Below, piece by piece: positions 10,207-20,700 of a stretch of DNA of 64,000 nucleotides; positions within the stretch are counted from its first letter, which is position 1; the number at the start of each line of letters is the position of its first letter. The position numbers and the translations under genes were made by a program. Where the stretch lies: the NCBI RefSeq assembly GCF_937884665.1, contig NZ_CAKZYF010000216.1:30922-94921 (forward strand). The letters are read 5' to 3'. This DNA comes from an uncultured Allomuricauda sp. (GTDB lineage: Bacteria; Bacteroidota; Bacteroidia; Flavobacteriales; Flavobacteriaceae). The notes under the pieces were generated by a model that made no database searches, was not told the origin of the DNA, and saw nothing but the letters and a program-made list of their open reading frames with translations.

Positions 10207-10983
10207 ATGATGCAATCGCAAAATTCACCACATGTCACTTTAGTTGGAGCGGGACCTGGCAACAAAGACCTCATTACTGTTATGGGTATGCAGGTTTTAC
10301 AAAGTGCGGATGCCATTTTATATGACGCTTTAATCGATAGGGATCTTTTGGCAAATATTCCAGATAGTGTTCCGAAAATATACGTAGGAAAGCGATGTGG
10401 AAAACACCATGCCCAACAATCAGAAATCAACAAACTACTAGTTGAATACGCGTTTACCTACGGACATGTAGTCCGCCTCAAAGGAGGTGACCCTTTTGTA
10501 TTTGGACGTGCACAAGAAGAAATTGCACATGTGGAATCTTTTGGCATTCCAGTCGAAGTAGTCCCTGGGGTTTCTAGTGCCATTGCCGTTCCGGCAAGTC
10601 AGGGTATTCCATTGACCCGAAGAGGAGTTTCTAGCAGCTTTTGGGTAATGACCGCGACCAAAAGGGATGGTCGGTTTTCTGAAGACTTAAAGTGGGCAGC
10701 CCAATCTTCTGCAACTCTAGTCATTCTTATGGGAGTGCGCAAATTTATTCCTATTTCCAATAAAATTATGCAGTTTCGAAGCGGTCTAACTCCAATCGCT
10801 TTAATTCAAAACGGGACACTTACCAATGAAAGTTGCCATATTGGAACTTTAAATTCGGCCAAAACTTTGTTTGATTCCGTTGATATCTCAAAACCCGGTA
10901 TTATAGTAGTGGGTCACGTTATTTCAGAACATCCTACTTTTTTCGAAGAAGAAGTGCAAAGGGTACTTCACTCTTCCTTATAG
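10207..10983 (+). CDS. cobA: Uroporphyrinogen-III C-methyltransferase (siroheme synthesis)
   Basis: VTLVGAGPGNKDLITVMGMQVLQSADAILYDALI; RLKGGDPFVFGRAQEE; VVPGVSSAIAVPA. Start set at internal ATG (ORF track begins at 10105). Confidence 0.9.
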   Translation: MMQSQNSPHVTLVGAGPGNKDLITVMGMQVLQSADAILYDALIDRDLLANIPDSVPKIYVGKRCGKHHAQQSEINKLLVEYAFTYGHVVRLKGGDPFVFGRAQEEIAHVESFGIPVEVVPGVSSAIAVPASQGIPLTRRGVSSSFWVMTATKRDGRFSEDLKWAAQSSATLVILMGVRKFIPISNKIMQFRSGLTPIALIQNGTLTNESCHIGTLNSAKTLFDSVDISKPGIIVVGHVISEHPTFFEEEVQRVLHSSL

Positions 10984-11137
10984 TCCGAAAAGAAGATTAC
11001 AATCTAATTTCGTTCGCTTGTTTCTGTACATTCTCTTTCTTAAAAAGAAGGTCTGTTTTTAAAATTCCATAATATCTGTATCGTTTTTTTAGGAACTTTT
11101 GATTTTTAGCCTCCATGATTTTTCATGCACATAAAAT

Positions 11138-11153
11138 TACGTATTAATATGTA
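11138..11153. promoter_or_regulatory. NarL-like 7-2-7 operator upstream of nrtA, distal
   Basis: TACGTAT-TA-ATATGTA. Confidence 0.55.
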
Positions 11154-11168
11154 TTTTTTATTCAAAAC

Positions 11169-11184
11169 TAAGTATTTATACTTA
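11169..11184. promoter_or_regulatory. NarL-like 7-2-7 operator upstream of nrtA, proximal
   Basis: TAAGTAT-TT-ATACTTA, perfect inverted repeat. Confidence 0.6.
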
Positions 11185-11194
11185 AATAATACAG

Positions 11195-11202
11195 TATGTT
11201 TG
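11195..11202 (+). promoter_or_regulatory. Bacteroidota -7 element of the nrt operon
   Basis: TATGTTTG matches TAnnTTTG; 38 bp before the ATG at 11240. Confidence 0.6.
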
Positions 11203-11239
11203 TTACATGACTTAGTAACACCTTTAAAACACACGCCTT

Positions 11240-12625
11240 ATGAAAGCAATTGCTTTAAAAATCATTGGTACGTTTCTTTTGCTCGTTTTAATGGCTTGCG
11301 GAAGTAAAGCCAAAAAAGAATCCAAAGAAACCGCTGAGGCTAAAATTCCCACCAGCACCTTAGCCATAGAAAAACCACAGCTGACCTTCGGTTTTATCAA
11401 ATTAACCGATATGGCCCCATTGGCCATTGCCAAAGAAAAGGGTTTCTTTGAAGCGGAGGGTCTTTTTGTGTCTGTGGAAGCACAATCAAATTGGAAAAAT
11501 GTACTTGACAGGGTCATTGACGGACAATTGGATGGATCACATATGCTTTCCGGGCAACCCATAGCTGCTGGTGCAGGATTTGGAAGACAGGCAGAATTGG
11601 TGACTCCTTTCTCCATGGACCTTAATGGAAATGGGATTACAGTATCCAACGACGTTTGGTCCAAAATGAAGCCGAACGTACCCACCAGTTCTGATGGAAA
11701 ACCCATACACCCCATAAAAGCTGATGCGCTAAAGCCTGTAATTTCAGAATACAAGACTAACGGGAAGCCCTTTAAAATGGGGATGGTGTTTCCGGTATCT
11801 ACACATAATTATGAAATCCGATATTGGTTGGCCGCCGCAGGTATTCACCCGGGCATGTATACCGCTGATAACGTGCAGGGGCAAATTAATGCCGAAGTGC
11901 TTCTATCCGTTACGCCACCCCCGCAAATGCCGGCAACTCTAGAATCAGGGACCATTTACGGCTATTGTGTAGGAGAACCCTGGAATCAACAAGCAGTTTT
12001 TAAGGGCATTGGTGTACCGGTAACGACAAACTATGACATTTGGAAAAATAATCCAGAAAAAGTGTTTGTTATGACGAAAAGGTTTGTAGAAGAAAACCCA
12101 AATACCGCGATAGCCGTCACCAAAGCACTGATTAGAGCTGGAAAATGGTTGGATGAACCTGAGAATCGTGCTGAGGCTGTGAAATTTCTTTCTATGTCGC
12201 AATATGTAGGAGCAGATGATGTGGTATTGGCAAACTCTATGACGGGAACATTCGAATTTGAAAAAGGCGATAAACGGTCCATGCCAGACTTTAATGTCTT
12301 CTACAAGTACAACGCTACGTATCCTTTCTATTCCGACGGGATTTGGTTCTTGACCCAGATGAGAAGGTGGGGACAGATTCCAGAGGAAAAACCCGCCGCT
12401 TGGTACGAAAAAACCATTAAGGACATTTACCGTCCCGATATTTGGAAAAAAGCTGCCGAGCTATTGGTCGCTGAAGGACATATTCCAGCTTCAGACATTC
12501 CAGCGACCGATGGATACAAACCTGCTACTTCAGATTTTATTGATGGTAACACGTATAATGCTAAAGACCCTATCGGTTACATCAACAGTTTTGAAATCGG
12601 GAATAAAGACGGTTCCTCCCTTTAA
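11240..12625 (+). CDS. nrtA: Nitrate ABC transporter substrate-binding lipoprotein (NrtA/CmpA family)
   Basis: Lipobox [31 protein letters not shown]; followed by permease and two ATPases. Confidence 0.88.
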   Translation: MKAIALKIIGTFLLLVLMACGSKAKKESKETAEAKIPTSTLAIEKPQLTFGFIKLTDMAPLAIAKEKGFFEAEGLFVSVEAQSNWKNVLDRVIDGQLDGSHMLSGQPIAAGAGFGRQAELVTPFSMDLNGNGITVSNDVWSKMKPNVPTSSDGKPIHPIKADALKPVISEYKTNGKPFKMGMVFPVSTHNYEIRYWLAAAGIHPGMYTADNVQGQINAEVLLSVTPPPQMPATLESGTIYGYCVGEPWNQQAVFKGIGVPVTTNYDIWKNNPEKVFVMTKRFVEENPNTAIAVTKALIRAGKWLDEPENRAEAVKFLSMSQYVGADDVVLANSMTGTFEFEKGDKRSMPDFNVFYKYNATYPFYSDGIWFLTQMRRWGQIPEEKPAAWYEKTIKDIYRPDIWKKAAELLVAEGHIPASDIPATDGYKPATSDFIDGNTYNAKDPIGYINSFEIGNKDGSSL

Positions 12626-12645
12626 AAACGTTAAAAAACACGAGT

Positions 12646-13752
12646 ATGAAACAAAGCGTAACCGTTAGCAAAACACAAGAACTGAAACTGGCAGCTACCG
12701 CCAAGGTCTTGCTGTCCAAATTCACTATAAAAACCCCAAAGTTTGAACTAAAAACCTTGGTGAGAAAAATCATAGTGCCCTTGGTATCTATTCTACTTTT
12801 TATCGGGCTATGGCACATGGGGGCCCAATCCTTGTACAATATTGAAGCAGATTATAAAATCCAAAAGGCACTAACGGACCAGGGACGGGAAGCGTCGGAT
12901 GCCATGAAAGCCTGTATTGCATCTGGAGATATCAGTTGTCAGCCGAATACGCTGCCATCTCCGGCCCAAGTATGGGAATCTTTTAAGACACTTATTGCAG
13001 ACCATAAAGTGATACGTGCTGATAAATTGGCTTTTAAAGAGAAGACAGCCGCCTTGAATGCCAATCGCATTGCTGAAGGAAAAGACCCTATAACATATAC
13101 AGGAAGGCCTTCTTTTGTGGACCAAATAGTTACCAGTCTAAAAACAGTCTTTGCCGGGTTTATATTGGCATTTTTGATAGCAGTGCCTATCGGAATTGTA
13201 ATTGGCTTGAGCAAAACGCTAAGGAACGCTTTCAACTGGTTGATCCAGGTATTCAAACCTGTCTCACCTGTGGTTTGGTTGCTCCTGGTTTTTATGATAG
13301 TAAAAACGATGACAAAAGATTCAAATTCGGACAGCGCTTTTATCATTTCATTCATTAGCGTGGGCCTATGCGCGATGTGGGCCACTTTGGTAAATACCGC
13401 AATGGGCGTTTCTTCCGTAGACAAGGATTACATTAATGTGGCCAAGGTGCTGAAATTGGGTCCTTTTCAAAAAGTTTTTAAAGTAATTCTACCCTCCTCC
13501 CTACCCTTAATCTTTACCGGGCTTCGGATTACGCTTTCCGTAGCCTGGATGGTATTGATCGCAATCGAATTATTGGCCCAAAGCCCTGGCCTGGGATCCT
13601 TCGTTTGGGAGGAATTCCAGAACGGTGCCAACGATTCAAATTCAAAGATCATCGTGGCCATGTTCATTATTGGAATCATTGGTTTCCTACTGGATCGCAT
13701 CATGTTGATGATTCAGAATATGATATCCTTCAATAAAAACGCAACCGCTTAA
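12646..13752 (+). CDS. nrtB: Nitrate ABC transporter permease
   Basis: SsuC/NrtB-like permease (FVDQIVTSLKTVFAGFILAFLIAVPIGIVIGLS). Confidence 0.88.
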   Translation: MKQSVTVSKTQELKLAATAKVLLSKFTIKTPKFELKTLVRKIIVPLVSILLFIGLWHMGAQSLYNIEADYKIQKALTDQGREASDAMKACIASGDISCQPNTLPSPAQVWESFKTLIADHKVIRADKLAFKEKTAALNANRIAEGKDPITYTGRPSFVDQIVTSLKTVFAGFILAFLIAVPIGIVIGLSKTLRNAFNWLIQVFKPVSPVVWLLLVFMIVKTMTKDSNSDSAFIISFISVGLCAMWATLVNTAMGVSSVDKDYINVAKVLKLGPFQKVFKVILPSSLPLIFTGLRITLSVAWMVLIAIELLAQSPGLGSFVWEEFQNGANDSNSKIIVAMFIIGIIGFLLDRIMLMIQNMISFNKNATA

Positions 13753-13763
13753 CACTTAAGGGC

Positions 13764-14603
13764 ATGGGGTATTTAGAATTGAAAGAAGTGTATAAAACCT
13801 ACGGTGAGGGTAAAAATGCAACGGAGGTTTTGCACAATATCAACCTTACTATTCAAGAAGGTGAATTCGTAGCGATTGTCGGTTTTACCGGAAGTGGGAA
13901 AACTACTTTGGTCAATCTCATCAACGGATTGTTGAAACCCACAAGCGGTGAGATTCGCTTTAAAGGGAAAGCCGTGGTGGACACTAGTCATGAACGCGGG
14001 GTGATTTTTCAGAACTACTCTTTACTGCCCTGGTTAAGTGTTGGGCAGAACATCGCTATGGCGGTTAAAGAAGCATTTCCCGATGAGAAAAGGGAGTTTA
14101 TAAAAAATCGTGTTTCCCAATATGTTGAGATGGTCAATCTATTACCTGCGATAAACAAGAGACCTAAAGAATTATCTGGGGGAATGCGCCAGCGTGTAGC
14201 CGTGGCCAGGGCGTTGGCAATGAATCCTGAAATGATTCTCATGGATGAACCGCTAAGTGCTTTGGACGCCCTGACCCGGGGAAATCTTCAGGACGAGATT
14301 TTAAAAATTTGGAGCAAGGACAAGCGAACCGCTCTGCTCATCACCAATGATGTAGATGAAGGGATTTACATGGCAGACCGAATCATTCCACTGAAACCTG
14401 GGCCGAAAGCAACTTTGGGACCTGAATTTAAAATTGATATTGAAAGACCACGGGACAAAACCGAATTAAACGATAATCCCCACTACAAAAAAACACGAAA
14501 TGCCATTATCGAATACCTAATGGGTATTGGGGAAGAACGCAAAACCACCGCCACTGCATTTTATGAACTACCGGAATTGGCCCCGAAAAATTTTGTCGCC
14601 TAA
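13764..14603 (+). CDS. Nitrate ABC transporter ATP-binding protein
   Basis: Walker A GFTGSGKTT; LSGGMRQRVAVARAL; Walker B MILMDEPLSALD. Confidence 0.85.
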   Translation: MGYLELKEVYKTYGEGKNATEVLHNINLTIQEGEFVAIVGFTGSGKTTLVNLINGLLKPTSGEIRFKGKAVVDTSHERGVIFQNYSLLPWLSVGQNIAMAVKEAFPDEKREFIKNRVSQYVEMVNLLPAINKRPKELSGGMRQRVAVARALAMNPEMILMDEPLSALDALTRGNLQDEILKIWSKDKRTALLITNDVDEGIYMADRIIPLKPGPKATLGPEFKIDIERPRDKTELNDNPHYKKTRNAIIEYLMGIGEERKTTATAFYELPELAPKNFVA

Positions 14604-14615
14604 AAACGAGTAAAC

Positions 14616-15443
14616 ATGCTAACACAAGATATAAAACTAAGCGAGACGCCGGAAAATGGGATTTCATTTCCCACTGACAGAATCATGTTAGATGTAAAAG
14701 ACCTGAAGAAAGTCTATCCAACTCCAAAGGGCGACTACGTAGTATTGGAAAATCTAAACCTTCAAATTTTAAAGGAAGAGTTTGTGACCATTATTGGCCA
14801 TTCGGGTTGCGGAAAAACAACGATGCTTTCCATGATTGCCGGTTTAAACCCGATTACTGGGGGCGATATAGCGGTGCTGGGAAATCCCATAAAAGGACCT
14901 GGGCCAGATCGGGGCGTAATCTTTCAATCTCCCAGTTTAATGCCTTGGATGAGCGCGCTCCAAAATGTAATGTTGGGTGTAAATCGCGTGTTTCCCCATG
15001 CCAGTAGGTCCCAACGTAAAGCTATCGCAAAATACTACCTGCATAAAGTAGGTCTTGACGGGGCTTTCCATAAAAAAGCCAATGAACTCTCACAGGGAAT
15101 GCAACAACGTGTGGGTATCGCCCGTGCTTTTGCTATAAAACCCAAGGTATTGCTGCTCGACGAACCCTTTGGGATGTTGGATTCGCTCACACGGGGAGAG
15201 CTCCAAGATATTCTTATTGAAATCTGGAACAAGGAAAAGATAACAGCGGTCATGATAACACATGATGTCGACGAAGCCATTTTCCTAGCAGACCGCGTGG
15301 TCATGATGACCAGTGGACCGCGCGCTAAAATCGGGGATGTCCTTAAAATAGGCTTCGAACGTCCACGTGCACGAAAAACAGTGCTGGAACACGAAGACTA
15401 CTACAAATACCGCAAACATTTAATTGACTTTTTAGAACACTAA
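14616..15443 (+). CDS. Nitrate ABC transporter ATP-binding protein
   Basis: Walker A GHSGCGKTT; LSQGMQQRVGIARAF; VLLLDEPFGMLD. Confidence 0.85.
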   Translation: MLTQDIKLSETPENGISFPTDRIMLDVKDLKKVYPTPKGDYVVLENLNLQILKEEFVTIIGHSGCGKTTMLSMIAGLNPITGGDIAVLGNPIKGPGPDRGVIFQSPSLMPWMSALQNVMLGVNRVFPHASRSQRKAIAKYYLHKVGLDGAFHKKANELSQGMQQRVGIARAFAIKPKVLLLDEPFGMLDSLTRGELQDILIEIWNKEKITAVMITHDVDEAIFLADRVVMMTSGPRAKIGDVLKIGFERPRARKTVLEHEDYYKYRKHLIDFLEH

Positions 15444-15472
15444 AAAAGAATAACCAACTAAAACGAAATACT

Positions 15473-16789
15473 ATGAGAAAAGGGTATAGTTTCATGATCC
15501 TAGGTATCCTATTGGTTCAATTTGCATCGGCACAATTCACTTTGGATGCTCAATTTAGACCAAGAACTGAATATAGAAACGGTTTTCAATTCTTACAACC
15601 TGAAGGGGTGGATGCCGGTTTTGTCACAAACACGCGAGCTCGAATCGGAGCAGGCTTTAAAACCGAAAGCTATCAAATCTATATCAATGTCCAAGATGTT
15701 CAGATATGGGGAGAAAATCCACAACTTGTCCCTATAGATGCGAATAACTCCTTTTCCCTTTTTGAAGCCTGGGCAGAATTGCAACTTGGCAGCGGATGGT
15801 CCACCAAACTAGGTCGCCAAGTACTATCTTATGATGATCAACGTTATTTTGGCGGACTGGATTGGGCGCAGCAAGGGCGTTATCATGATTTGGCCCTGGT
15901 CAAATTCCGAAAGGGAGATTTTATTCTGGATGTGGGTTTGGCTTTCAATCAAGATTTGGATAATCAGGGAGGTCCGTTATTTGGCTTCAAAAATTCAGGA
16001 ACTGAATTCAATTCAGCGAACCCCTTTCAGTACAAGACCATGCAATATCTCTATGCCAAGAAAGCATTCAATGCGTTTAGCGCTAGTTTGGTACTGGCTA
16101 ACTTGGGATTCCAGCAAATAGATACTGAAACAGGTGACGCCAGCGACATCAGAAATACATTCACTGCCGGCACGCACTTGACCTTCAAAAAGGGCAAGTT
16201 TGGTTTAGAAGGAAACGCATTTCTACAGACTGGGGAATTTGTAACGGGAATTGATATTGACGGGGCTTATCTATTGGGATTGGAAGCGTCCTACAGCGTA
16301 AGCCCAAAAACAAAGTTAGGCCTCGGGATAGAAGCCATTAGCGGCGACGATTCATCTACCGAGGGCACCGAAGCGTTTTTACCACATTTTGGCACCAACC
16401 ATAAATTCAATGGATTTATGGACCATTTTTACGTCGGTAACTGGATCAATAATGTAGGGCTTTTGGATGTACACGCCAGCGCAACCTTTATGCTAGGAGA
16501 AAAAACAACACTTTTTTCAAAATTGTTGAGCTTTCAAGGAATGGAAGATACTCCAAGTGGAGAAAGCAGTCTCGGTACAGAATTGGACCTTGTACTAACA
16601 CAACAGTTCAATGGTTTTGCCCTTAAAATAGGTTATTCCCAACTATTTGCAGCTGATGGATTAGAAGAACTGGAAACTGCACGTCTCGGTGCTACGGACG
16701 CTGTGGATTTTAAGAGTTCGCAAAATTGGGCTTGGGCCATGATTATTATCAAACCGACCCTATTTACAACTGCAAAATCGGACAAATAG
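15473..16789 (+). CDS. Alginate-export-family outer-membrane porin
   Basis: Signal peptide; FRPRTEYRNGFQF; WSTKLGRQVLSYDDQRYFGGLDWAQQGRYHD. Confidence 0.75.
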   Translation: MRKGYSFMILGILLVQFASAQFTLDAQFRPRTEYRNGFQFLQPEGVDAGFVTNTRARIGAGFKTESYQIYINVQDVQIWGENPQLVPIDANNSFSLFEAWAELQLGSGWSTKLGRQVLSYDDQRYFGGLDWAQQGRYHDLALVKFRKGDFILDVGLAFNQDLDNQGGPLFGFKNSGTEFNSANPFQYKTMQYLYAKKAFNAFSASLVLANLGFQQIDTETGDASDIRNTFTAGTHLTFKKGKFGLEGNAFLQTGEFVTGIDIDGAYLLGLEASYSVSPKTKLGLGIEAISGDDSSTEGTEAFLPHFGTNHKFNGFMDHFYVGNWINNVGLLDVHASATFMLGEKTTLFSKLLSFQGMEDTPSGESSLGTELDLVLTQQFNGFALKIGYSQLFAADGLEELETARLGATDAVDFKSSQNWAWAMIIIKPTLFTTAKSDK

Positions 16790-16810
16790 TCTAAAATCGC
16801 TTTGCTTAAA

Positions 16811-16845
16811 ATGGGTCATCTCCAGACAATATGGGGATGGCCCAT
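16811..16845 (+). terminator. Hairpin after the nrt/porin operon
   Basis: ATGGGTCATCTCC...GGGGATGGCCCAT. Confidence 0.55.
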
Positions 16846-16887
16846 TCTGTTGCAGCCCTCCTAAACAAAATCTGTTACTTTTGTAGT

Positions 16888-17583
16888 ATGTCAAACGTAA
16901 ATCCCGACGCTACAATTAAAATTATACTTGCAGATGATCATGCGCTCGTTAGGGATGGAATTCGGGCCCTATTGGAAGAAGAATCCGATTTGGAGGTGGT
17001 CGGAGAGGTATCCAATGGTCTTGAAGCGTTGGAAACGGTGACTCAAAAAAGACCCGATATTCTCATTATCGATATCCGTATGCCCCAACTTGGTGGTATC
17101 GAAACAGTGGAACGTCTGAATAGCTCCAAAGTGTCGGCTACGAAGTGTATTATTCTTTCCATGCATGATTCTGAAGAGTATATCTTGAAGTCCGTTCAGG
17201 CCGGTGCAGCGGGTTACTTGTTAAAAGACACCGACAAAAATGAATTCATAAAGGCCATCCATACAGTTCAAGGTGGCGGTAAATTTTTTAGCGGCGATAT
17301 ATCAAATGTACTGGTCAACAACCTACTCAATCCCAGTCCCAACACATCCGAAAAAACCCAAGCAAAAAGGAATAAAGACAATCCGTTTGACCTTACCAAC
17401 AAAGAACTACTTGTGCTGGAACTAATCCTACAGGGTTTTACCAATAAGGAAATTTCCAAAAAACTTGAGAATAGTAAGCGCACTATTGAAACCCATCGAT
17501 TTAATCTCATGAAAAAAATGCAGGTTAAAAATTTGATGGATCTTTCCAAAAAAGCGAGAGAGCACCAACTGGTTCAAATTTAA
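16888..17583 (+). CDS. NarL/FixJ-family response regulator
   Basis: ILADDHALVRDGIRALLEEE...ILIIDIRMPQLGG; LuxR-type HTH LTNKELLVLELILQGFTNKEISKKL. Confidence 0.9.
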   Translation: MSNVNPDATIKIILADDHALVRDGIRALLEEESDLEVVGEVSNGLEALETVTQKRPDILIIDIRMPQLGGIETVERLNSSKVSATKCIILSMHDSEEYILKSVQAGAAGYLLKDTDKNEFIKAIHTVQGGGKFFSGDISNVLVNNLLNPSPNTSEKTQAKRNKDNPFDLTNKELLVLELILQGFTNKEISKKLENSKRTIETHRFNLMKKMQVKNLMDLSKKAREHQLVQI

Positions 17584-17653
17584 ACCTTCTAAAAAAAGGC
17601 AGTAATTATTACGAATCCTTCGGTTTATGTGGGTACTTTTACTATATTCTTAC

Positions 17654-17669
17654 TACGTATTAGTACGTA
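17654..17669. promoter_or_regulatory. NarL-like 7-2-7 operator upstream of nasA
   Basis: TACGTAT-TA-GTACGTA; 47-62 bp before the nasA ATG. Confidence 0.55.
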
Positions 17670-17715
17670 AATTTTTATTTTTCTCATTTGAAAAGGTATC
17701 CTGCCACTATTTTGA

Positions 17716-20700
17716 ATGCAGAAAAAAGAAACCCATACTACTATATGCTCCTATTGTGGTGTAGGCTGCGGAATAACAGTCACCAAAGACACAAAAGGTA
17801 TACTTTCCGTTGAAGGTAATCAAGCGTATCCCGTCAATAAAGGGATGCTCTGCTCCAAAGGGAAGAACCTGAACTACGTTGCCCAAGATACCACCGATCG
17901 TATTCTTCATCCCCAAATGCGATGGAGCAGAAACCATCCGCTGCAGCAAGTTTCCTGGAGTATTGCCCTTAAGCGCGCTGCGGCTGTATTTAAGAGTATC
18001 ATTGAAAAACATGGGCCGGACAGTGTAGCGTTTTACGTCTCCGGCCAGTGCTTGACCGAAGAATATTACTTGGCCAATAAACTGACCAAGGGCTTTATCG
18101 GGACGAACAATATTGACACCAATTCGCGCCTTTGCATGAGTTCGGCCGTGGTTGGTTACAAGAAAACCGTAGGCGAAGACATGGTACCCATCGCCTATGC
18201 CGATATCGAATTGGCAGATTGTTTTTTGATCGCGGGAGGCAATCCGGCGTGGTGCCATCCCATTCTTTTTAGACGCTTGGAAAAGCATAAAGAGGATAAT
18301 CCGCATGTGAAAGTCATTGTGGTCGATCCCAGAAAAACCCAGACGTGTGCCTTGGCGGATATTCATTTACAGATAATGCCCGGGACCGATGTGATTCTGT
18401 TCAATGCTATTGCGCGCTGGTTGATTGAAAAAAAGAAAATTGATGTCTCTTTTATTAACAAATACACCTCCAATTTTGAAGCCTGTAAACAAAGTGCTTT
18501 TGAATTAAGCTTGAATGAAGCGGCAAAAAAATGTGGTATTGCGGTGGAGGACCTCAAAAAAACGGCCAAACATATTGGAAGTGCCAAGGGCTTTATCAGT
18601 ATGTGGACCATGGGCTTGAACCAAAGTGTTATTGGCGTGGATAAAAATCTTTCCTTGCTCAATCTCTCACTGTTGACAGGACAAATTGGCAAGCCAGGGT
18701 CAGGGCCTTTTTCGCTGACAGGCCAGCCCAATGCCATGGGAGGTCGTGAGGTAGGGGGCATGGCAAGTCTATTGGCTGCCCATCGGGATTTGGGCAATGA
18801 AAAACATCGCAAAGAAATTGAAGAATTCTGGGGTGGAAAACCTATAAAAAAAGAATCGGGTCTTACTGCTACCGAAATGTTCAATGCCCTTGAAAAAGGA
18901 ACTTTAAAGGCAATATGGGTCATTTGCACAAACCCTGTGGTCAGTATGCCCAATGCCCATAAAGTTGAAGCAGCTCTCAAAAAGGCCAGTTTTGTCATCG
19001 TTCAGGATATTTCACACCATTCTGAGACCACTAAATATGCCGATTTACTACTGCCCGCAGCGGGATGGTTGGAGAAAGAAGGAACTATGACCAATTCCGA
19101 ACGTCGTATCAGCTATTTGCCCAAGGTCATTGACCCTCCCGGAGAAGCCCTTCCCGATGCTGAAATTCTATGGCGGTTTGGTCGAGAAATGGGTTATACA
19201 GGTTTTGATTTTGACAATACTGGCGAAGTTTATGACGAGTATTGCCTTATGACCAAAGGCACCAACATCGATATCTCCGGACTTTCCTATGAACGACTCA
19301 AAACCGAAGGAAGTTTTCAGTGGCCCGTACCACACAAGACCCATAGAGGAACCCCAAGACTATTTGAGAACCAAAAGTATTTCACCGCGAATGGAAAGGC
19401 CCATTTTAATGCTCCCAGAAAACTCTACAACCGATCGGAGCAAACGGATGAAGAATACCCTCTAGTACTGAATACAGGTCGTGTTAGGGACCAATGGCAT
19501 ACACGTACCAAAACAGGAAAAGTAAAACGACTATTGACTCATATCCCAACCCCTTACCTGGAAATGAACAAAGTTGATGCGTATATCCTAGGGCTCAAAG
19601 AAGGGGATATTGCCATAGTACGAAGTCGTAGGGGAAGGGTACGGGTACAGGTAACCATCAATTATGATATCCGGGAAAAGGTTGTCTTTTTGCCCATGCA
19701 CTGGGGCAAAATCCTAAATAACGATTTCAGCAGGGCCAACAACCTGACCAATGACTTGGTGGACCCTTTATCAAAAGAACCTGATTTTAAATATTGCGCC
19801 GTTCGGGTAGAAAAGTATAAAAAACCAAAACAAAAGGTTGTCGTAATTGGTGCTGGAGCGGCATCCTATCGTTTTATACAGTCCTATCGCGAAAAAAACA
19901 GGACTGATGAACTTCATGTTTTCTCTAAAGAACCCCATCCTTTTTACAATAGGGTCTTGCTTCCAGAATATGTCAACGAAGAACTCCCCTGGGAAGCTTT
20001 ACAAAAGTTAAAACAAGGGGAGCTCAGAAAGCTAAGGGTAGAACTGTATCCCAACAAAGGAATTGCTGAGATAATTGCAGAGGACCAGTATGTAGTTGAC
20101 GACCTGGGAAATCAACATAGCTATGATATTCTGATCATGGCAACAGGGAGCCGCGCTTTTGTGCCCAACGACGTTCGTATGGACTTACCAGGGCGGTTCA
20201 CCATGCGTGAGCGCAATGATGCGGATAGACTTAAGGCATATTTAAATGATACTGGCCTTGCGCCCACAGAGCAACATGTGGTCATCGTTGGTGGAGGGCT
20301 TTTAGGTCTGGAGTTGGCCGCATCCCTTAAAAAGGTTGATATCAATATTAGTATTATACAACGTGCCCCACGTCTAATGGAGCGTCAACTGGATGCTGTC
20401 GCCAGCCGCCTATTGGCCGAAGACGTGAGCGAACGCGGCATTACGCTTTACTTTGATAATGAAGTAAGTACCGTTTTTGAAGATAGTTCAGGTTCACATT
20501 CACTTTTGGTAAATCTCAAAACGGGGCGAACCATTGCTTGCAACGCCATTGTGTACGCTATAGGAACACGTCCGAATATTGAGCTGGCCAAACAAGCTGG
20601 ACTGGAAACACGTCGCGGAGTGGTCGTTGATTCTTATTTAAGAACGAGCCATCCCCATATTTTTGCACTGGGCGAAATCGCGGAATTTGAGAACACCTTG

